Assembly: GCF_025854275.1 (NCBI RefSeq)
Contig: NZ_CP107567.1
Coordinates: 2,170,001 to 2,234,000, forward strand
Length of the DNA: 64,000 nt
From: Streptomyces peucetius
GTDB taxonomy: Bacteria > Actinomycetota > Actinomycetes > Streptomycetales > Streptomycetaceae
Reading direction: 5' to 3'
Shown here: positions 9,173 through 18,057 of the stretch, one piece after another
How the letters are laid out: each line of letters begins with the position of its first letter
Position numbering within the stretch: position 1 is the first letter of the stretch
Notes under the pieces: generated by a model
Databases searched by the model: none
Told to the model about the DNA's origin: nothing
The model's input: only the letters and a program-made list of their open reading frames with translations
Translations under genes and position numbers: made by a program

Positions 9173-10096
9173 GTGTTCGACAGCTTTCTGATCGGCATGC
9201 GCGAGGGGCTCGCGGCAGGGGTGGCCCTCGCCCTCCTCCTCGCCTGTCTGGTGAAGGAAGGCGGGCGGGACGCCGTGCGCCCGGTCCTCACCGGGGTCGC
9301 GGCCGCGGCCGTCGTCTTCCTGGGCTTCGGCTTCGTACTCGAACACGGCCCCCAGCCGCTCACGTTCCAGGCGCGCCGGCTGCTCGCCGCGGTGCTGTCG
9401 GCCGTGGCCGTCTGCCTGCTGACGTGGTGGATCCTCCACCTGCGGCACCCGGCCCGGCGTCCGGCGGCGGCGCTCGTCGCCACCGGGTTCCTGGTGGTGG
9501 GGCGGGTGGGCCTGGAGACGGAGCTGTTCGTGTGGGCGGCGGTGCGTGCCGCGACCGGGAGCGGCGGCGGCAACGGCGCCCCGCTGGTGGGTGTGCTGCT
9601 CGGGATCGCCACCGCCGTCGTGCTCGCCGGGCTGATCCACCGGGGCGCGCTGCGGCTCGGTCCGGCGAAGTTCCTCCCCTGGACCGGCGGCATGCTCGTC
9701 GTGGTCGCGGCCGGAGTGCTCGCGTACGGCGTCCAGGATCTGCAGGACGCCCGGTTCCTCGGCGGGGCGGCGGACCGGGCGTTCGACATCGGCTCCGCCG
9801 TCCCGCCGGACAGCTGGTACGGGGCGCTGCTGGAGGGCGTGTTCGCCTTCGGGCCGAGCCCGACCGTCCTCCAGGTCACGGTGTGGGCGCTGTATCTGGT
9901 CCCGGCGCTCGGCCTTTTCCTCGCCCCGGTAGGGTTCGGACGGTCCATGGGGGTCGAGGAGCAGAAGGCAACCGATGAGAAGGCTGGGTCGGGCGGCGAC
10001 GGGGCTCGCGGTGACGGCGGTACTGTCCCTGACAGCGAGCGCGTGTGTGACGGTGCACGGCGAACGGGCGGTGGTCCCGTCGGCGACGAACGATGA
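9173..10096 (+). CDS. FTR1-like iron permease with degenerate motifs
   Basis: A 307-residue membrane protein with about seven hydrophobic segments and the FTR1/EfeU layout. The first iron-binding motif, normally REGLE, reads REGLA (10-14); the second reads RVGLE (111-115). Both have lost a Glu that the family uses for ferric iron passage, so transport may differ. The last roughly 40 codons overlap the next gene in another frame and encode a Gly/Asp-rich tail. It may work with the lipoprotein that follows. Confidence 0.75.
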   Translation: MFDSFLIGMREGLAAGVALALLLACLVKEGGRDAVRPVLTGVAAAAVVFLGFGFVLEHGPQPLTFQARRLLAAVLSAVAVCLLTWWILHLRHPARRPAAALVATGFLVVGRVGLETELFVWAAVRAATGSGGGNGAPLVGVLLGIATAVVLAGLIHRGALRLGPAKFLPWTGGMLVVVAAGVLAYGVQDLQDARFLGGAADRAFDIGSAVPPDSWYGALLEGVFAFGPSPTVLQVTVWALYLVPALGLFLAPVGFGRSMGVEEQKATDEKAGSGGDGARGDGGTVPDSERVCDGARRTGGGPVGDER

Positions 10097-10970
10097 GGCG
10101 GCGCAGGCACTCGCCGCGTTCACCGAGGCGTACAACAAGGCCGACAAGGCCTACGACCCCGCTCTCGACGCGGCCCATGTCACCGGTCCGCTGGGGGCGA
10201 TCAACCAGGCCGGTCTCAAGGCCCGCCAGGTCAACTTCCCGAACGGCAACCCGAACCACACGCCGCTGGAGCTGACCGACACGAAGTTCCTCATCCCGAA
10301 GAAGGCGGGCTGGCCCCGCTGGTTCGTGGCGGACACCGACTCCAACCTCGACGAGGACGGCGGCGCGAAGGACAGCCGCTGGGTGCTCGTCTTCGTGCGG
10401 ACGGGCCCCGACGCGGGGTGGGAGGCCGCCTATCTGACGATCCTGTCCCCCCAGCAGATCCCGGCCTTCAGGACGGACAAGGACGGGCACGCCGAGCCCG
10501 TCGCGCCGGACAGCACGGCGCTCGCGGTCGCCCCGCGCAATCTGAGCGAGGAGTACGCCTCGTACCTGAAGGAGGGGAAGCCGGACCACTTCAAGGCCGG
10601 CCCGCACACCTCCGCGTGGCGCGAGGCCCGTGCGAAGACGGCGAACGTGCCCGGGACGAGCACCCAGTACATCGATCAGCCCCTGGACTCGGGCGACTTC
10701 GCGCCGCTGGGCCTGGTCACCCAGGACGGCGGCGGCTTCGTGTTCTTCTCGGCGCGCAACTTCGAACGCCAGACGGCCGCGAAGGGCGTGCGGCTGAAGG
10801 TCGTACCGGACGTCAAGGCACTGATGACCGGCGAGGTGAAGTCCTCGCTCACCAAGGAGCGGGTCTCGAACCTGGTGGCGGTCGTGCCGCCCGGCAACGG
10901 GCGCGAACCCGGCCAGGTGGTGGACGTGCGGGGCCGGCTGACGGGACTGACCTCGGCGAAGGGCTCGTAA
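9975..10970 (+). CDS. Putative secreted lipoprotein
   Basis: 331 residues: basic start MRRLGR, hydrophobic core, then a lipobox-like LTASAC with Cys24 as the likely lipidation site. The mature part is hydrophilic and has no recognised domain. GAAGG lies six bases before the ATG. Its first 122 bp overlap the end of the FTR1-like gene in another frame, suggesting translational coupling and a joint role at the membrane. Function unknown. Confidence 0.75.
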   Translation: MRRLGRAATGLAVTAVLSLTASACVTVHGERAVVPSATNDEAAQALAAFTEAYNKADKAYDPALDAAHVTGPLGAINQAGLKARQVNFPNGNPNHTPLELTDTKFLIPKKAGWPRWFVADTDSNLDEDGGAKDSRWVLVFVRTGPDAGWEAAYLTILSPQQIPAFRTDKDGHAEPVAPDSTALAVAPRNLSEEYASYLKEGKPDHFKAGPHTSAWREARAKTANVPGTSTQYIDQPLDSGDFAPLGLVTQDGGGFVFFSARNFERQTAAKGVRLKVVPDVKALMTGEVKSSLTKERVSNLVAVVPPGNGREPGQVVDVRGRLTGLTSAKGS

Positions 10971-11053
10971 CACGGAGGCGGCGTCCTCGCGGCTTCACGC
11001 CCCTGGTGGCTTCGACGGCTCGGGCGGGGGTCGGCGAAGGCGGGCGGGGCGTG

Positions 11054-11812
11054 TCAGCGGCCGAGCGGCCAGGCTGTCGCGTGGTGGTCCACGTCCGTGT
11101 TCTCGCCGGCGTACTTCGCGCAGGCGTCCGTGAGGGTCTCCAGCAGCGTCAGTGGGTCCGGCAGCGGATGCTCCGGGCCGCGCACCCAGGCGACGCCCAG
11201 GTCACCGTCGCCGGGGAGCCGGGCCGGGGGCACGAGGACGTAGCTGCCGCGGCAGTGCCAGCGCAGGCCCGGGTGCTCGTCCATGGTCTCCGGGTGGCAG
11301 TCCAGGGCGCAGGGCCACCACTCGTCCTCGTCCTCCGGGGTACCGCGGGTGGCGGTGAAGAAGAGCATCCGGTCCGTCCCCACCTCGGCGACCGGTCCGA
11401 CGTCGATCCCCCGCTCGAACAGCCGGGCGAGCGCGCCGCGACCGGCTTCGAGGGGCACGTCGAGCACGTCGTGCACCATGCCGGTGGCGGTGATGAAGTT
11501 CGCCTCGGGCTGGCCCTGCGCCCAGCGCTGGATCTGTTCCCTGTCGGTCGTGGACTGGGTCTGCCAGGCGAACGAGAGCGGATGCGTGGCCGGGGTCGGA
11601 CACCCGATGCGCTCACAGGAACAGCGATAGCCGACGGGGTGCGCGGCAGGAGCGAGCGGCAGTCCCGCGGCGGCGGCGGCCAGCAGCAGCTCCTCGCGAC
11701 GCGAGTCGTCCGCCTCGGCGTTCCCGCTCCGGCGGCGCAGCCACTGCGCCAGCCTGTTCTCCCGGGAAGGCCCACTCGCCGTGCCGCGGTAGCGGCCGAT
11801 ACCGTCGCCCAT
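11054..11812 (-). CDS. Bifunctional DNA primase/polymerase domain protein
   Basis: 252 residues resembling stand-alone prim-pol N-terminal domain proteins of Streptomyces. Features are APAAHPVGYRCSCERIGCPTPATHP, split here as APAAHPVGY and a Cys-rich segment (C64, C66, C71), then FAWQTQSTTD and ITATGMVHDVLDVP. No helicase domain is fused, and no plasmid or phage genes are nearby, so a chromosomal role is likely. Start near 11812, with a 249-bp intergenic gap upstream in which I see no other feature. Confidence 0.75.
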   Translation of the reverse strand: MGDGIGRYRGTASGPSRENRLAQWLRRRSGNAEADDSRREELLLAAAAAGLPLAPAAHPVGYRCSCERIGCPTPATHPLSFAWQTQSTTDREQIQRWAQGQPEANFITATGMVHDVLDVPLEAGRGALARLFERGIDVGPVAEVGTDRMLFFTATRGTPEDEDEWWPCALDCHPETMDEHPGLRWHCRGSYVLVPPARLPGDGDLGVAWVRGPEHPLPDPLTLLETLTDACAKYAGENTDVDHHATAWPLGR

Positions 11813-12061
11813 CTATCCCCTCACACCTCACGCTCGCCCCACGCGGACACTGCCATGCTCCCACCATCCTGCTCCCCGGGTGGCCACAGTCCTCAACCGG
11901 GGTGGGGCACGTCGCCCGCCGGGAGGTGGCACGCCCGCCGTCCAGGGGCGCGCGGGGGCATGCGCGGGGGCACACGGATCACCCCGGGGGCGGCCGGAAT
12001 CAGCGGGTCGCGGCGGGCCGGTCGGGGGGCGGGCGGCGGTCGCTCTTGCGGCGGCCGGGGC

Positions 12062-12682
12062 TCAGTCGCGGGGCGCGAGGCCGTTCACGGCGTAGTCCAC
12101 GACCAGGTCGGCGTACTCGTGCGTGAGCGGCAGGGTGCGCAGCAGCCAGCGGTGCGCGAGCGGTCCGACGAACAGCTCGAGGGCGATACGCAGGTCGATC
12201 CCGGCCCGGACCTGCCCGGCCTCCTGCGCGGCGCGCAGCCGTGTGACGTACAGCCGGAGCTGCGGCTCGAGCAGCTTCTCGACGAACTGGGCACCGACCG
12301 TCGCATCGACCACGCCCTCCGCGGCGAGGGCACGGGCCGGGGCGTCGTAGACGGGGGTGTTCATCTCGTCGACGGTGGCGCGCAGGACCAGGCGGAGATC
12401 GGCCTCGAGGTCGCCGGTGTCGGGGATCTCGTAGCCGTCGGGACCGGCCGCGTCCGACGCCTGTTCGGCAAGATCGAGGAACGCCTCGAGGAGAACGGCC
12501 GCCTTGGAGGGCCACCAGCGGTAGATCGTCTGCTTGCCGACCCCGGCGCGGGAGGCGATGCCTTCGACGGTGGTCTTCGTGTAGCCGACCTCGCCGACGA
12601 GGGCGAGGGCGGCGTCGTAGATCGCGCGACGGGAGCGCTCGCTGCGGCGCGAGGAGTCGGGTGCCTTCGGCTGCTCGGTCAT
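12062..12682 (-). CDS. TetR-family transcriptional regulator
   Basis: 206 residues. The N-terminal helix-turn-helix spans about 18-64, with VGYTKTTVEGIASRAGVGKQ followed by TIYRWWPSKAAVL. The C-terminal ligand-binding domain is of the TetR_C type with alternating Leu/Ala helices. It acts as a DNA-binding repressor whose effector is unknown. The adjacent Rsm22-type gene is co-directional upstream, 39 bp away, but unrelated in function. Confidence 0.9.
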   Translation of the reverse strand: MTEQPKAPDSSRRSERSRRAIYDAALALVGEVGYTKTTVEGIASRAGVGKQTIYRWWPSKAAVLLEAFLDLAEQASDAAGPDGYEIPDTGDLEADLRLVLRATVDEMNTPVYDAPARALAAEGVVDATVGAQFVEKLLEPQLRLYVTRLRAAQEAGQVRAGIDLRIALELFVGPLAHRWLLRTLPLTHEYADLVVDYAVNGLAPRD

Positions 12683-12721
12683 GCGGTCAAACCTACAACG
12701 GGTGAGCCGAGACGTCTCGTC

Positions 12722-13744
12722 TCAGCTGCCGTCGTCGGCCGCGGCGTCGCGGGGCGGCCAGGCGTCGCCCCACTCCGCGTCCCTGGCGTCCTTGTAGCGC
12801 GCGCCGCGACGCTTGGTCACCGTGTCGCGGCGCAGCCCATCGTCCCGGGTGCAGAGGTCGAGCAGCACCAGGCCCTTGCGGATCTGCGGCTTGCGGACGA
12901 CCCGCGCGGCGGCCGGCTCGGGCCCCACGGGGGGACGGGTGGCGGCGACGTAGCTGAACTTCTCGTCCTCGTACGGCAGTGAACCGCCCTTGATCTGCCG
13001 GTGCAGGGAGGAACGGGAGACCCGGGCGGCGAAGTGGCACCAGTCGGAGCCCGGTTCTATGGGGCAGGCGGCGCTGTGCGGGCAGGGCGCGGCGATGCGC
13101 AGTCCGGCGGCGACGAGCGCGTCGCGGGCCTCGATGATCCGTGCGTAACCGTCGGGGGTGCCGGGTTCCACGACGACGACGGCCCGGGCCGCGCGCGCGG
13201 CCTCCGCGACCACGGCGGCGCGGTCGGCGGCGGTGAGTTCGTTGAGCACGTAGGAGACGGTGACGAGATCGGTGCTCTCGATACGGAGCGTCGAACTGAT
13301 CCGGGAGCGCTGCCACTGCACGTCACGCAGGGAAGGCACCCGGGAGGCGGCGGCCAGCTCACGGCCGAGCGCGAGCGCGGGCTCGGCCCAGTCCAGCACC
13401 GTCGTCCTCGGCGCCGCCTCGTCCCACGCGTCGGCGACCGCCCAGCTCGCGGCACCGGTGCCGCCGCCGATGTCGGTGTGCGTCACGGGCGACCAGCCCG
13501 GCACCGCCGCCCGCAGCGCACCGAGCGCGGACCGCACCGCCTCGTAGGTCGCCGGCATCCGGTACGCGGCGTAAGCGACGACGTCGCTGCGGTCCCGCAG
13601 GATGGGCGCGGCGGTGGGCGTGTCCCCACGGTAGTTGGCGATCAGCCGCTCGACGGCCTGCGCGGCCTGCGTGGGCGGCAGCCCGTCCAGCAGCCGCGCG
13701 AGGGCGGCACGGAGGGTGTCGGCGGTGGGGGCGGTGACGGTCAC
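12722..13744 (-). CDS. Rsm22-family ribosomal methyltransferase-like protein
   Basis: 340 residues with a SAM-binding motif DIGGGTGAASW (about 91-101) and a VLNEL motif. A downstream cluster of Cys (CPHSAACP and DWCHF) is typical of Rsm22/METTL17 proteins, which hold an iron-sulfur cluster and assist small-subunit assembly. GTG start at 13744. The conserved Cys set suggests a real metallocofactor rather than a simple methyltransferase. The exact substrate is unproven. Confidence 0.85.
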   Translation of the reverse strand: MTVTAPTADTLRAALARLLDGLPPTQAAQAVERLIANYRGDTPTAAPILRDRSDVVAYAAYRMPATYEAVRSALGALRAAVPGWSPVTHTDIGGGTGAASWAVADAWDEAAPRTTVLDWAEPALALGRELAAASRVPSLRDVQWQRSRISSTLRIESTDLVTVSYVLNELTAADRAAVVAEAARAARAVVVVEPGTPDGYARIIEARDALVAAGLRIAAPCPHSAACPIEPGSDWCHFAARVSRSSLHRQIKGGSLPYEDEKFSYVAATRPPVGPEPAAARVVRKPQIRKGLVLLDLCTRDDGLRRDTVTKRRGARYKDARDAEWGDAWPPRDAAADDGS

Positions 13745-13791
13745 CGAGAGAGTCTACGCGGGCCTGCGGAACACGGCGCCGGCCGCTGCGC

Positions 13792-14066
13792 GGGTCCCTC
13801 CCCCACCTTGCCTCGAAACCGGGTGCTCCGGCCCCGGACCCCGCGCTTCGAACGCCGGCGGGGCTGGGTGTGCCCGGCTGGGTAATCCCGCCTACCTCCG
13901 GCCTGGCGGCGGCCGTAGGCCGGAGGTACCCCCGCCCAACGGCCGCCAGGCCGTAGGGGGAGTGGAGGCCGCCGCGCAAAGCGCCGTACCGGGGGCCGGG
14001 GCGGTGCCCCGTACGGGGCACCGGGGAGGAGCCCCCGGTCCAGTAGGGGACGGACGCCCCGTCCCC
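13792..14066. repeat. Composite GC-rich palindromic intergenic repeat
   Basis: This 322-bp gap holds no gene. It contains the repeat-family modules CTCGAAACCGGG (about 13812), GCGCTTCGAACGCCGGCGGG (about 13841), CCCGGCTGGGT and AAGCGCCGTACCGGGG. It also has a perfect 11-bp inverted repeat, TACCTCCGGCC at 13893-13903 with its complement at 13918-13928. Copies occur near 6.2, 31.0, 38.0 and 54.5 kb. Unlike those, this copy lies between two co-directional genes. Confidence 0.7.
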
Positions 14067-15380
14067 TCAGACCGCCTCCGGCCTCCGTTGCCACGGACGG
14101 CACAGGCCGATGAAGCACGCCACCGAGCCCACGCCGCACACCACCTGCACCACGGCCATCGGTACCGCCGTCCCCTCCCCGGCGATACCGACCAGCGGCG
14201 ACGCGATCGCGCCGATCAGGAACGACGCCGTGCCGATCAGCGCCGACGCCGAGCCGGCCGCGTGCGGCGTGCGCAGCAGGGCGAGCGCGTTCGTGTTCGG
14301 CATCGCGAGACCCATTGCGGACATCAGCACGAACAGCCCCGCCGCGATCGGGAAGAGGCCGACCTCGCCGAAGACGCCCGCCGTCATGAGCAGCAGCGCG
14401 GTCGCCGCCAGGGTGATGACGGACAGGCCGAAGCCCAGTGCCTTGTCCAGGCTGACCCGGCCGACGAGGAGTCTGCCGTTGATCTGGCCGACGGTGATCA
14501 GGCCGATCGAGTTGACGCCGAAGAGCAGACTGAACGTCTGCGGCGAGGCGCCGTAGATCTCCTGCACCACGAACGGCGACGCCGAGATGTACGCGAACAG
14601 CGCGGCGAAGGCGAGTCCGCCGGTGAGCATGTAGCCGGCGAAGACGCGGTCGGCGAGCAGGCCGCGCATGGTGCGCAGGGCCTCGCCGACTCCGCCGCTG
14701 TGCCGCTTGTGTGCCGGCAGGGTCTCGTGGAGCCATTTGACGACGACGAGCGTGAGCAGGATGCCGACGGCGGTGAGGACGACGAAGATGCCGCGCCAGT
14801 CGGTGACCCGCAACACCTGGCCGCCGATGAGCGGGGCGATGATCGGCGCGACGCCGGATATCAGCATCAGGGTGGAGAAGAACCTGGCCATCTCCACGCC
14901 GTCGTACAGGTCGCGCACCACCGCGCGGGCGATGACGATGCCGGCCGCGCCCGCGAGGCCCTGCAACAGCCGGAAGGCGATGAGGAGTTCGGCGGTCGGG
15001 GCGAGCGCGCAGATGGCCGTGGCGACGACGTACACGAGCATGCCGGCGAGCAGCGGGCGGCGGCGTCCCCACTTGTCGCTCATCGGGCCGACGACGAGCT
15101 GGCCGAGGGCCATGCCGGCAAGGCACGCGGTGAGGGTGAGCTGGACGGTCGCGGCAGGTGCGTGCAGCGAGTCGGTGACGGCGGGCAGCGCCGGGAGGTA
15201 CATGTCCATGGACAGCGGCGGCAGAGCGGTGAGGCCGCCGAGGACGAGTGTGACGACCAGTCCGGCCCGGCGGGCCGCGGCGACGCCGGTGGAAACGAGC
15301 GCCACCGGTGGGGCTGAAGGGGCGGATGCCGGTCCGATTTGGGTGATCTGTCCTTGTTTGCTCTGGCCGCTCTCCGGCAT
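14067..15380 (-). CDS. Bcr/CflA-family drug efflux MFS transporter
   Basis: A 437-residue, twelve-segment antiporter. The first segment carries LPPLSMDMYLPALP (about 53-66), the signature of Bcr/CflA multidrug exporters, and the loop after segment 2 reads GPMSDKWGRRRPL. It probably exports drugs or sulfonamide-like compounds by proton exchange. A 35-residue hydrophilic N-terminus precedes the first segment. It diverges from the oxidoreductase gene across a gap of about 100 bp, which is AT-richer than its surroundings and likely holds both promoters. Confidence 0.9.
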   Translation of the reverse strand: MPESGQSKQGQITQIGPASAPSAPPVALVSTGVAAARRAGLVVTLVLGGLTALPPLSMDMYLPALPAVTDSLHAPAATVQLTLTACLAGMALGQLVVGPMSDKWGRRRPLLAGMLVYVVATAICALAPTAELLIAFRLLQGLAGAAGIVIARAVVRDLYDGVEMARFFSTLMLISGVAPIIAPLIGGQVLRVTDWRGIFVVLTAVGILLTLVVVKWLHETLPAHKRHSGGVGEALRTMRGLLADRVFAGYMLTGGLAFAALFAYISASPFVVQEIYGASPQTFSLLFGVNSIGLITVGQINGRLLVGRVSLDKALGFGLSVITLAATALLLMTAGVFGEVGLFPIAAGLFVLMSAMGLAMPNTNALALLRTPHAAGSASALIGTASFLIGAIASPLVGIAGEGTAVPMAVVQVVCGVGSVACFIGLCRPWQRRPEAV

Positions 15381-15484
15381 CTACAGCTCCTATTCCTATT
15401 TTCAACATCTATGCTCTCAGCTCGTCCGGACTGATCAAGACCTTTTCTGCGTGAACATTCGGCATGGGCAGGGGTGGGCGAAGG

Positions 15485-16507
15485 ATGAGCGACACCGTGC
15501 GGTGGGGCGTACTGGCGACCGGCGGCATGGCCGTCCGGTTCGTCGAGGATCTGTTGGGGATGCCGGACGCCGAGGTCGTGGCGGTGGCGTCCCGTACGGA
15601 GGCGTCCGCCAAGGCTTTCGCCGACCGGTTCCGGATACCCCGGGCGTACGGGGACCAGGCCGCCCTCGCGGCCGACGAGGACGTCGATGTGGTGTATGTC
15701 GCAACACCGCACTCCGCGCACCGGGCCGCGGCCGCGCTGTGCCTGGAGGCCGGAAAGCCGGTGCTGTGCGAGAAGCCCTTCACCCTGAACGCGGCCGAGG
15801 CGACGGAGCTCGTCGAACTGGCCCGGGCCCGCGGCACGTTCCTCATGGAGGCCATGTGGATGTACTGCCATCCGGCCGTCCGCCGTATCGCCGAGCTGGT
15901 GCGCGAGGGGGCGATCGGTGAGGTGCGGACCGTGCAGGCGGACTTCGGGCTGGCGGGACCGTTCGCCCCGGACCACCGGCTGCGGGACCCTGCGCTCGGC
16001 GGCGGCGCGCTGCTCGATCTCGGCGTCTATCCGGTCTCCTTCGCCCAGCTGCTGCTGGGCGAGCCGGACCGGGTGCAGGCCGACGCACTGCTGTCCCCCG
16101 AGGGTGTGGACCTCAACACGGGGATGCTGCTGGGCTGGTCGGACAGCGGCGCGACGGCACTGCTGTCCTGCTCGATCACGGCGGCCACCCCGGTCACGGC
16201 GTCGGTGACCGGCACGGCCGGCCGGATCGACGTGCCCGACGGCTTCTTCTTCCCCGAGCGTTTCGTCCTGCACCGCGACGGCGAGGAGCCGGAGGAGTTC
16301 CTCTTCGACGGCCGCCGGGACTCGCTGGAGCACGAGGCGGCCGAGGTGATGCGGGCCGTGCGGGCGGGCGAGAAGGAGTCCCCTCTCGTCCCGCTCGACG
16401 GCACGCTCGCCGTGATGCGGACGCTCGACGCGGTCCGTGACCGCATCGGCGTCCGCTTCCCGGGCGAGACGAGCAAGACCAGCGCGGTGAGCGAGAACGT
16501 CCGCTAG
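15485..16507 (+). CDS. Gfo/Idh/MocA-family oxidoreductase
   Basis: An NAD(P)-dependent sugar or dihydrodiol dehydrogenase-like enzyme of 340 residues. It has the N-terminal Rossmann site GVLATGGMAVRF, the family motif CEKPFTL, and a C-terminal substrate domain with GGALLDLGVYPV. The ATG at 15485 is preferred over 15464 because AGGGGTGGG lies just upstream. Its TAG stop (16505-16507) sits inside the CTAG target of the adjoining IS element, so insertion left the protein intact. Substrate unknown. Confidence 0.88.
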   Translation: MSDTVRWGVLATGGMAVRFVEDLLGMPDAEVVAVASRTEASAKAFADRFRIPRAYGDQAALAADEDVDVVYVATPHSAHRAAAALCLEAGKPVLCEKPFTLNAAEATELVELARARGTFLMEAMWMYCHPAVRRIAELVREGAIGEVRTVQADFGLAGPFAPDHRLRDPALGGGALLDLGVYPVSFAQLLLGEPDRVQADALLSPEGVDLNTGMLLGWSDSGATALLSCSITAATPVTASVTGTAGRIDVPDGFFFPERFVLHRDGEEPEEFLFDGRRDSLEHEAAEVMRAVRAGEKESPLVPLDGTLAVMRTLDAVRDRIGVRFPGETSKTSAVSENVR

Positions 16508-16527
16508 GGAGCGTATTTCGGTTGTGA

Positions 16528-16831
16528 TCAACAGATGGTCCCGGTGAGGTCCTTGAGCCAGATCATCGAGGCGCGGAGGTAGAGGCCGGCGAGGTAGCTC
16601 GCAGGTGTCTTGTCGTACCGTGTAGCGATGCCTCGCCAGGCCTTCAGCTTGTTGATCAGCCGCTCGACGGTGTTGCGCTCCTTGTAGAGATCAGCGTCGT
16701 GGCTGACGGGCCGGCCGCCCCTGGAGCCCTTCTTCCTCCGGTTGGCAGCCTGGTCCTTCTTCTCCGGGATGACCGCCTTGATACGGCGTTTGCGCAGGTG
16801 GCCGCGGTTGCCGCGAGACGAGTACGCCTAA
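16528..16831 (-). pseudogene. IS5-family transposase, C-terminal fragment
   Basis: On the minus strand this frame reads AYSSRGNRGHLRKRR..., then RPVSHDADLYKERNTVERL and ends ...WLKDLTGTIC with TGA at 16528-16530. This is the C-terminal third of an IS5-type DDE transposase; the Glu in YKERNTVERL is the likely last catalytic residue. It breaks at 16831, upstream of which unrelated sequence begins. Confidence 0.85.
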
Positions 16832-17274
16832 TGGGCAGTGAAGCGGGGCACCGCCAGGCCCACCCCGGCCCGTTGAGGCCCTGAAAGAGACTGCGGGCCC
16901 CGCTTCAGCAAGCGCCGTACATCGTGGTGGTGATCGGTACCGGGAAAGCCGCAGAGTACGCCCGGGCCCTTGAGCCGTTGGACAAGCACCGGCCCCCGGC
17001 ACCGTTCACCACCACGAGACCGGACGCAACTACCGCATCCAGTCCGACGATCGGATCGTTGAAGTCCGTGGTCCGAGCCGCCTGCGGGGATCACCTCTCA
17101 TCAAGCCTGGAGCTGCCGAGCTCACGAGCAGACCGAGGGCCCCGCGGGTCGCTGGGGTCACGAACGGCTAATCGGATCCTGGGCCATCGAGCCCTTCCAT
17201 TAGGGAGACGCGTGCCCCCGCACGGCTGCGACCAGCAGCAACAGCCCCCTGACCGAGAGGACGAAAACGACACG
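16832..17274. other. 443 bp without a gene, probably the IS110 left flank plus debris
   Basis: No convincing gene lies here. The segment joins the broken IS5 transposase to the IS110 fragment. IS110 elements keep a non-coding region (encoding the bridge RNA in those studied) just upstream of the transposase, so 16990-17274 could be such a left end; this is inference. No clear guide-like loop could be assigned by eye. Confidence 0.35.
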
Positions 17275-17711
17275 ATGACCGTCACCTGCGGGATCGACTG
17301 GGCCAGCGACCACCACGACGTCGCCCTGGTCGACCACGAGGGAGCCCTTCTGGCCCGAGCCCGGATCACCGACGACGCCGCAGGCCTGCAACAGCTCCTG
17401 GACCTTCTCTCCACCCACGGCGACAGCGAGGATGCCCCGATTCCCGTGGCGATCGAAACCTCCCGCGGCCTGCTCGTGGCCTGCCTGCGAGCCACCAACC
17501 GCCCCATCTACGCGATCAATCCGATGGCAGCGGCCCGCTACCGCGACCGGCACGCGGTCGCCCGCAAGAAGTCCGACCACCTCGACGCCATGGTGCTGGC
17601 GAACATCCTGCGCACCGACCGGGCCACCCACCGACCGCTGCCCGACGACAGCGAACTCGCCCAGGCCATCGCCGTCCTGGCCCGCGCCCCAGCAGGACGC
17701 CGTGTGGACCG
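17275..17711 (+). pseudogene. IS110-family transposase, N-terminal fragment
   Basis: ATG at 17275 opens the RuvC-like DEDD domain of an IS110 transposase: D8 in GIDWASDHHD, E61 in VAIETSRG, and D101/D104 in KSDHLDAMVLA. After LAQAIAVLARA a one-base insertion shifts the frame (QQDAVW resumes in the next frame), and the homology stops near 17711 at the join to the IS5 fragment. The C-terminal catalytic Ser domain is absent, so it is inactive. Confidence 0.85.
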
Positions 17712-17876
17712 TCGACCAGGCGCCGAACTCCGCCGGCACCTCCCGCCACTGCCCGCCCGTCTTGAACCGCCAGATCACGCCCTCGAACTGTTGCCGCAGC
17801 CGCTCGGGATACGGGCCGTACTCGCCGATCGGCAAGTACGGCCCGATGACTCCCACTCTGCATCCGTCAGTTGCAC
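17712..17876 (-). pseudogene. IS5-family transposase, N-terminal fragment
   Basis: The minus strand from a GTG at 17876 reads VQLTDAEWE, then, after a one-base deletion, VIGPYLPIGEYGPYPERL... to FGAWSTVH. This is the start of the same IS5-type transposase whose C-terminus lies at 16528. The frameshift shows the copy was decaying independently of the IS110 join. Confidence 0.8.
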
Positions 17877-18057
17877 TCGCGTCACCCAAGAGGGTTTAGC
17901 AGTCCAGGCCCTGCCGCGAAGGTAAACCTCGCAGATTGATCACGACGCAATACGCTCCCTAGCCGACATGGCCCCCGGGGAATCCCGCCACACCGGCGCC
18001 ACGCGCCTGCGGATCGCCCCGCGTGGCACTGCGTCCTGAGCCGGCGTCGCCGCCACG

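Larger units (their letters stand above)
16508..17957 (-). mobile_element. Decayed IS5-family element with an IS110 fragment nested inside
   Basis: The ends form an inverted repeat: GGAGCGTATT... with TGATCAA on the left (about 16508-16531), matched by its complement at about 17930-17957. CTAG flanks both sides (16504-16507 and just after 17957), a plausible 4-bp target duplication of IS5 type. The transposase, on the minus strand, survives only as C-terminal (16528-16831) and N-terminal (17712-17876) pieces. The middle is replaced by 880 bp that includes an IS110-type transposase fragment on the plus strand. The element cannot move by itself. Confidence 0.75.

Noticed and set aside
11054..11812. 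Plasmid or phage replication module
   Set aside because: The prim-pol domain protein stands alone with no helicase, integrase or replication partner, and such proteins are common on Streptomyces chromosomes.
10418..12982. An 854-codon plus-strand frame
   Set aside because: It crosses the lipoprotein, prim-pol and TetR genes in wrong frames; no homology-like motifs.
13635..15317. A 560-codon plus-strand frame opposite the Bcr/CflA gene
   Set aside because: Low-complexity Asp/Gln/Arg shadow of a well-supported transporter gene.
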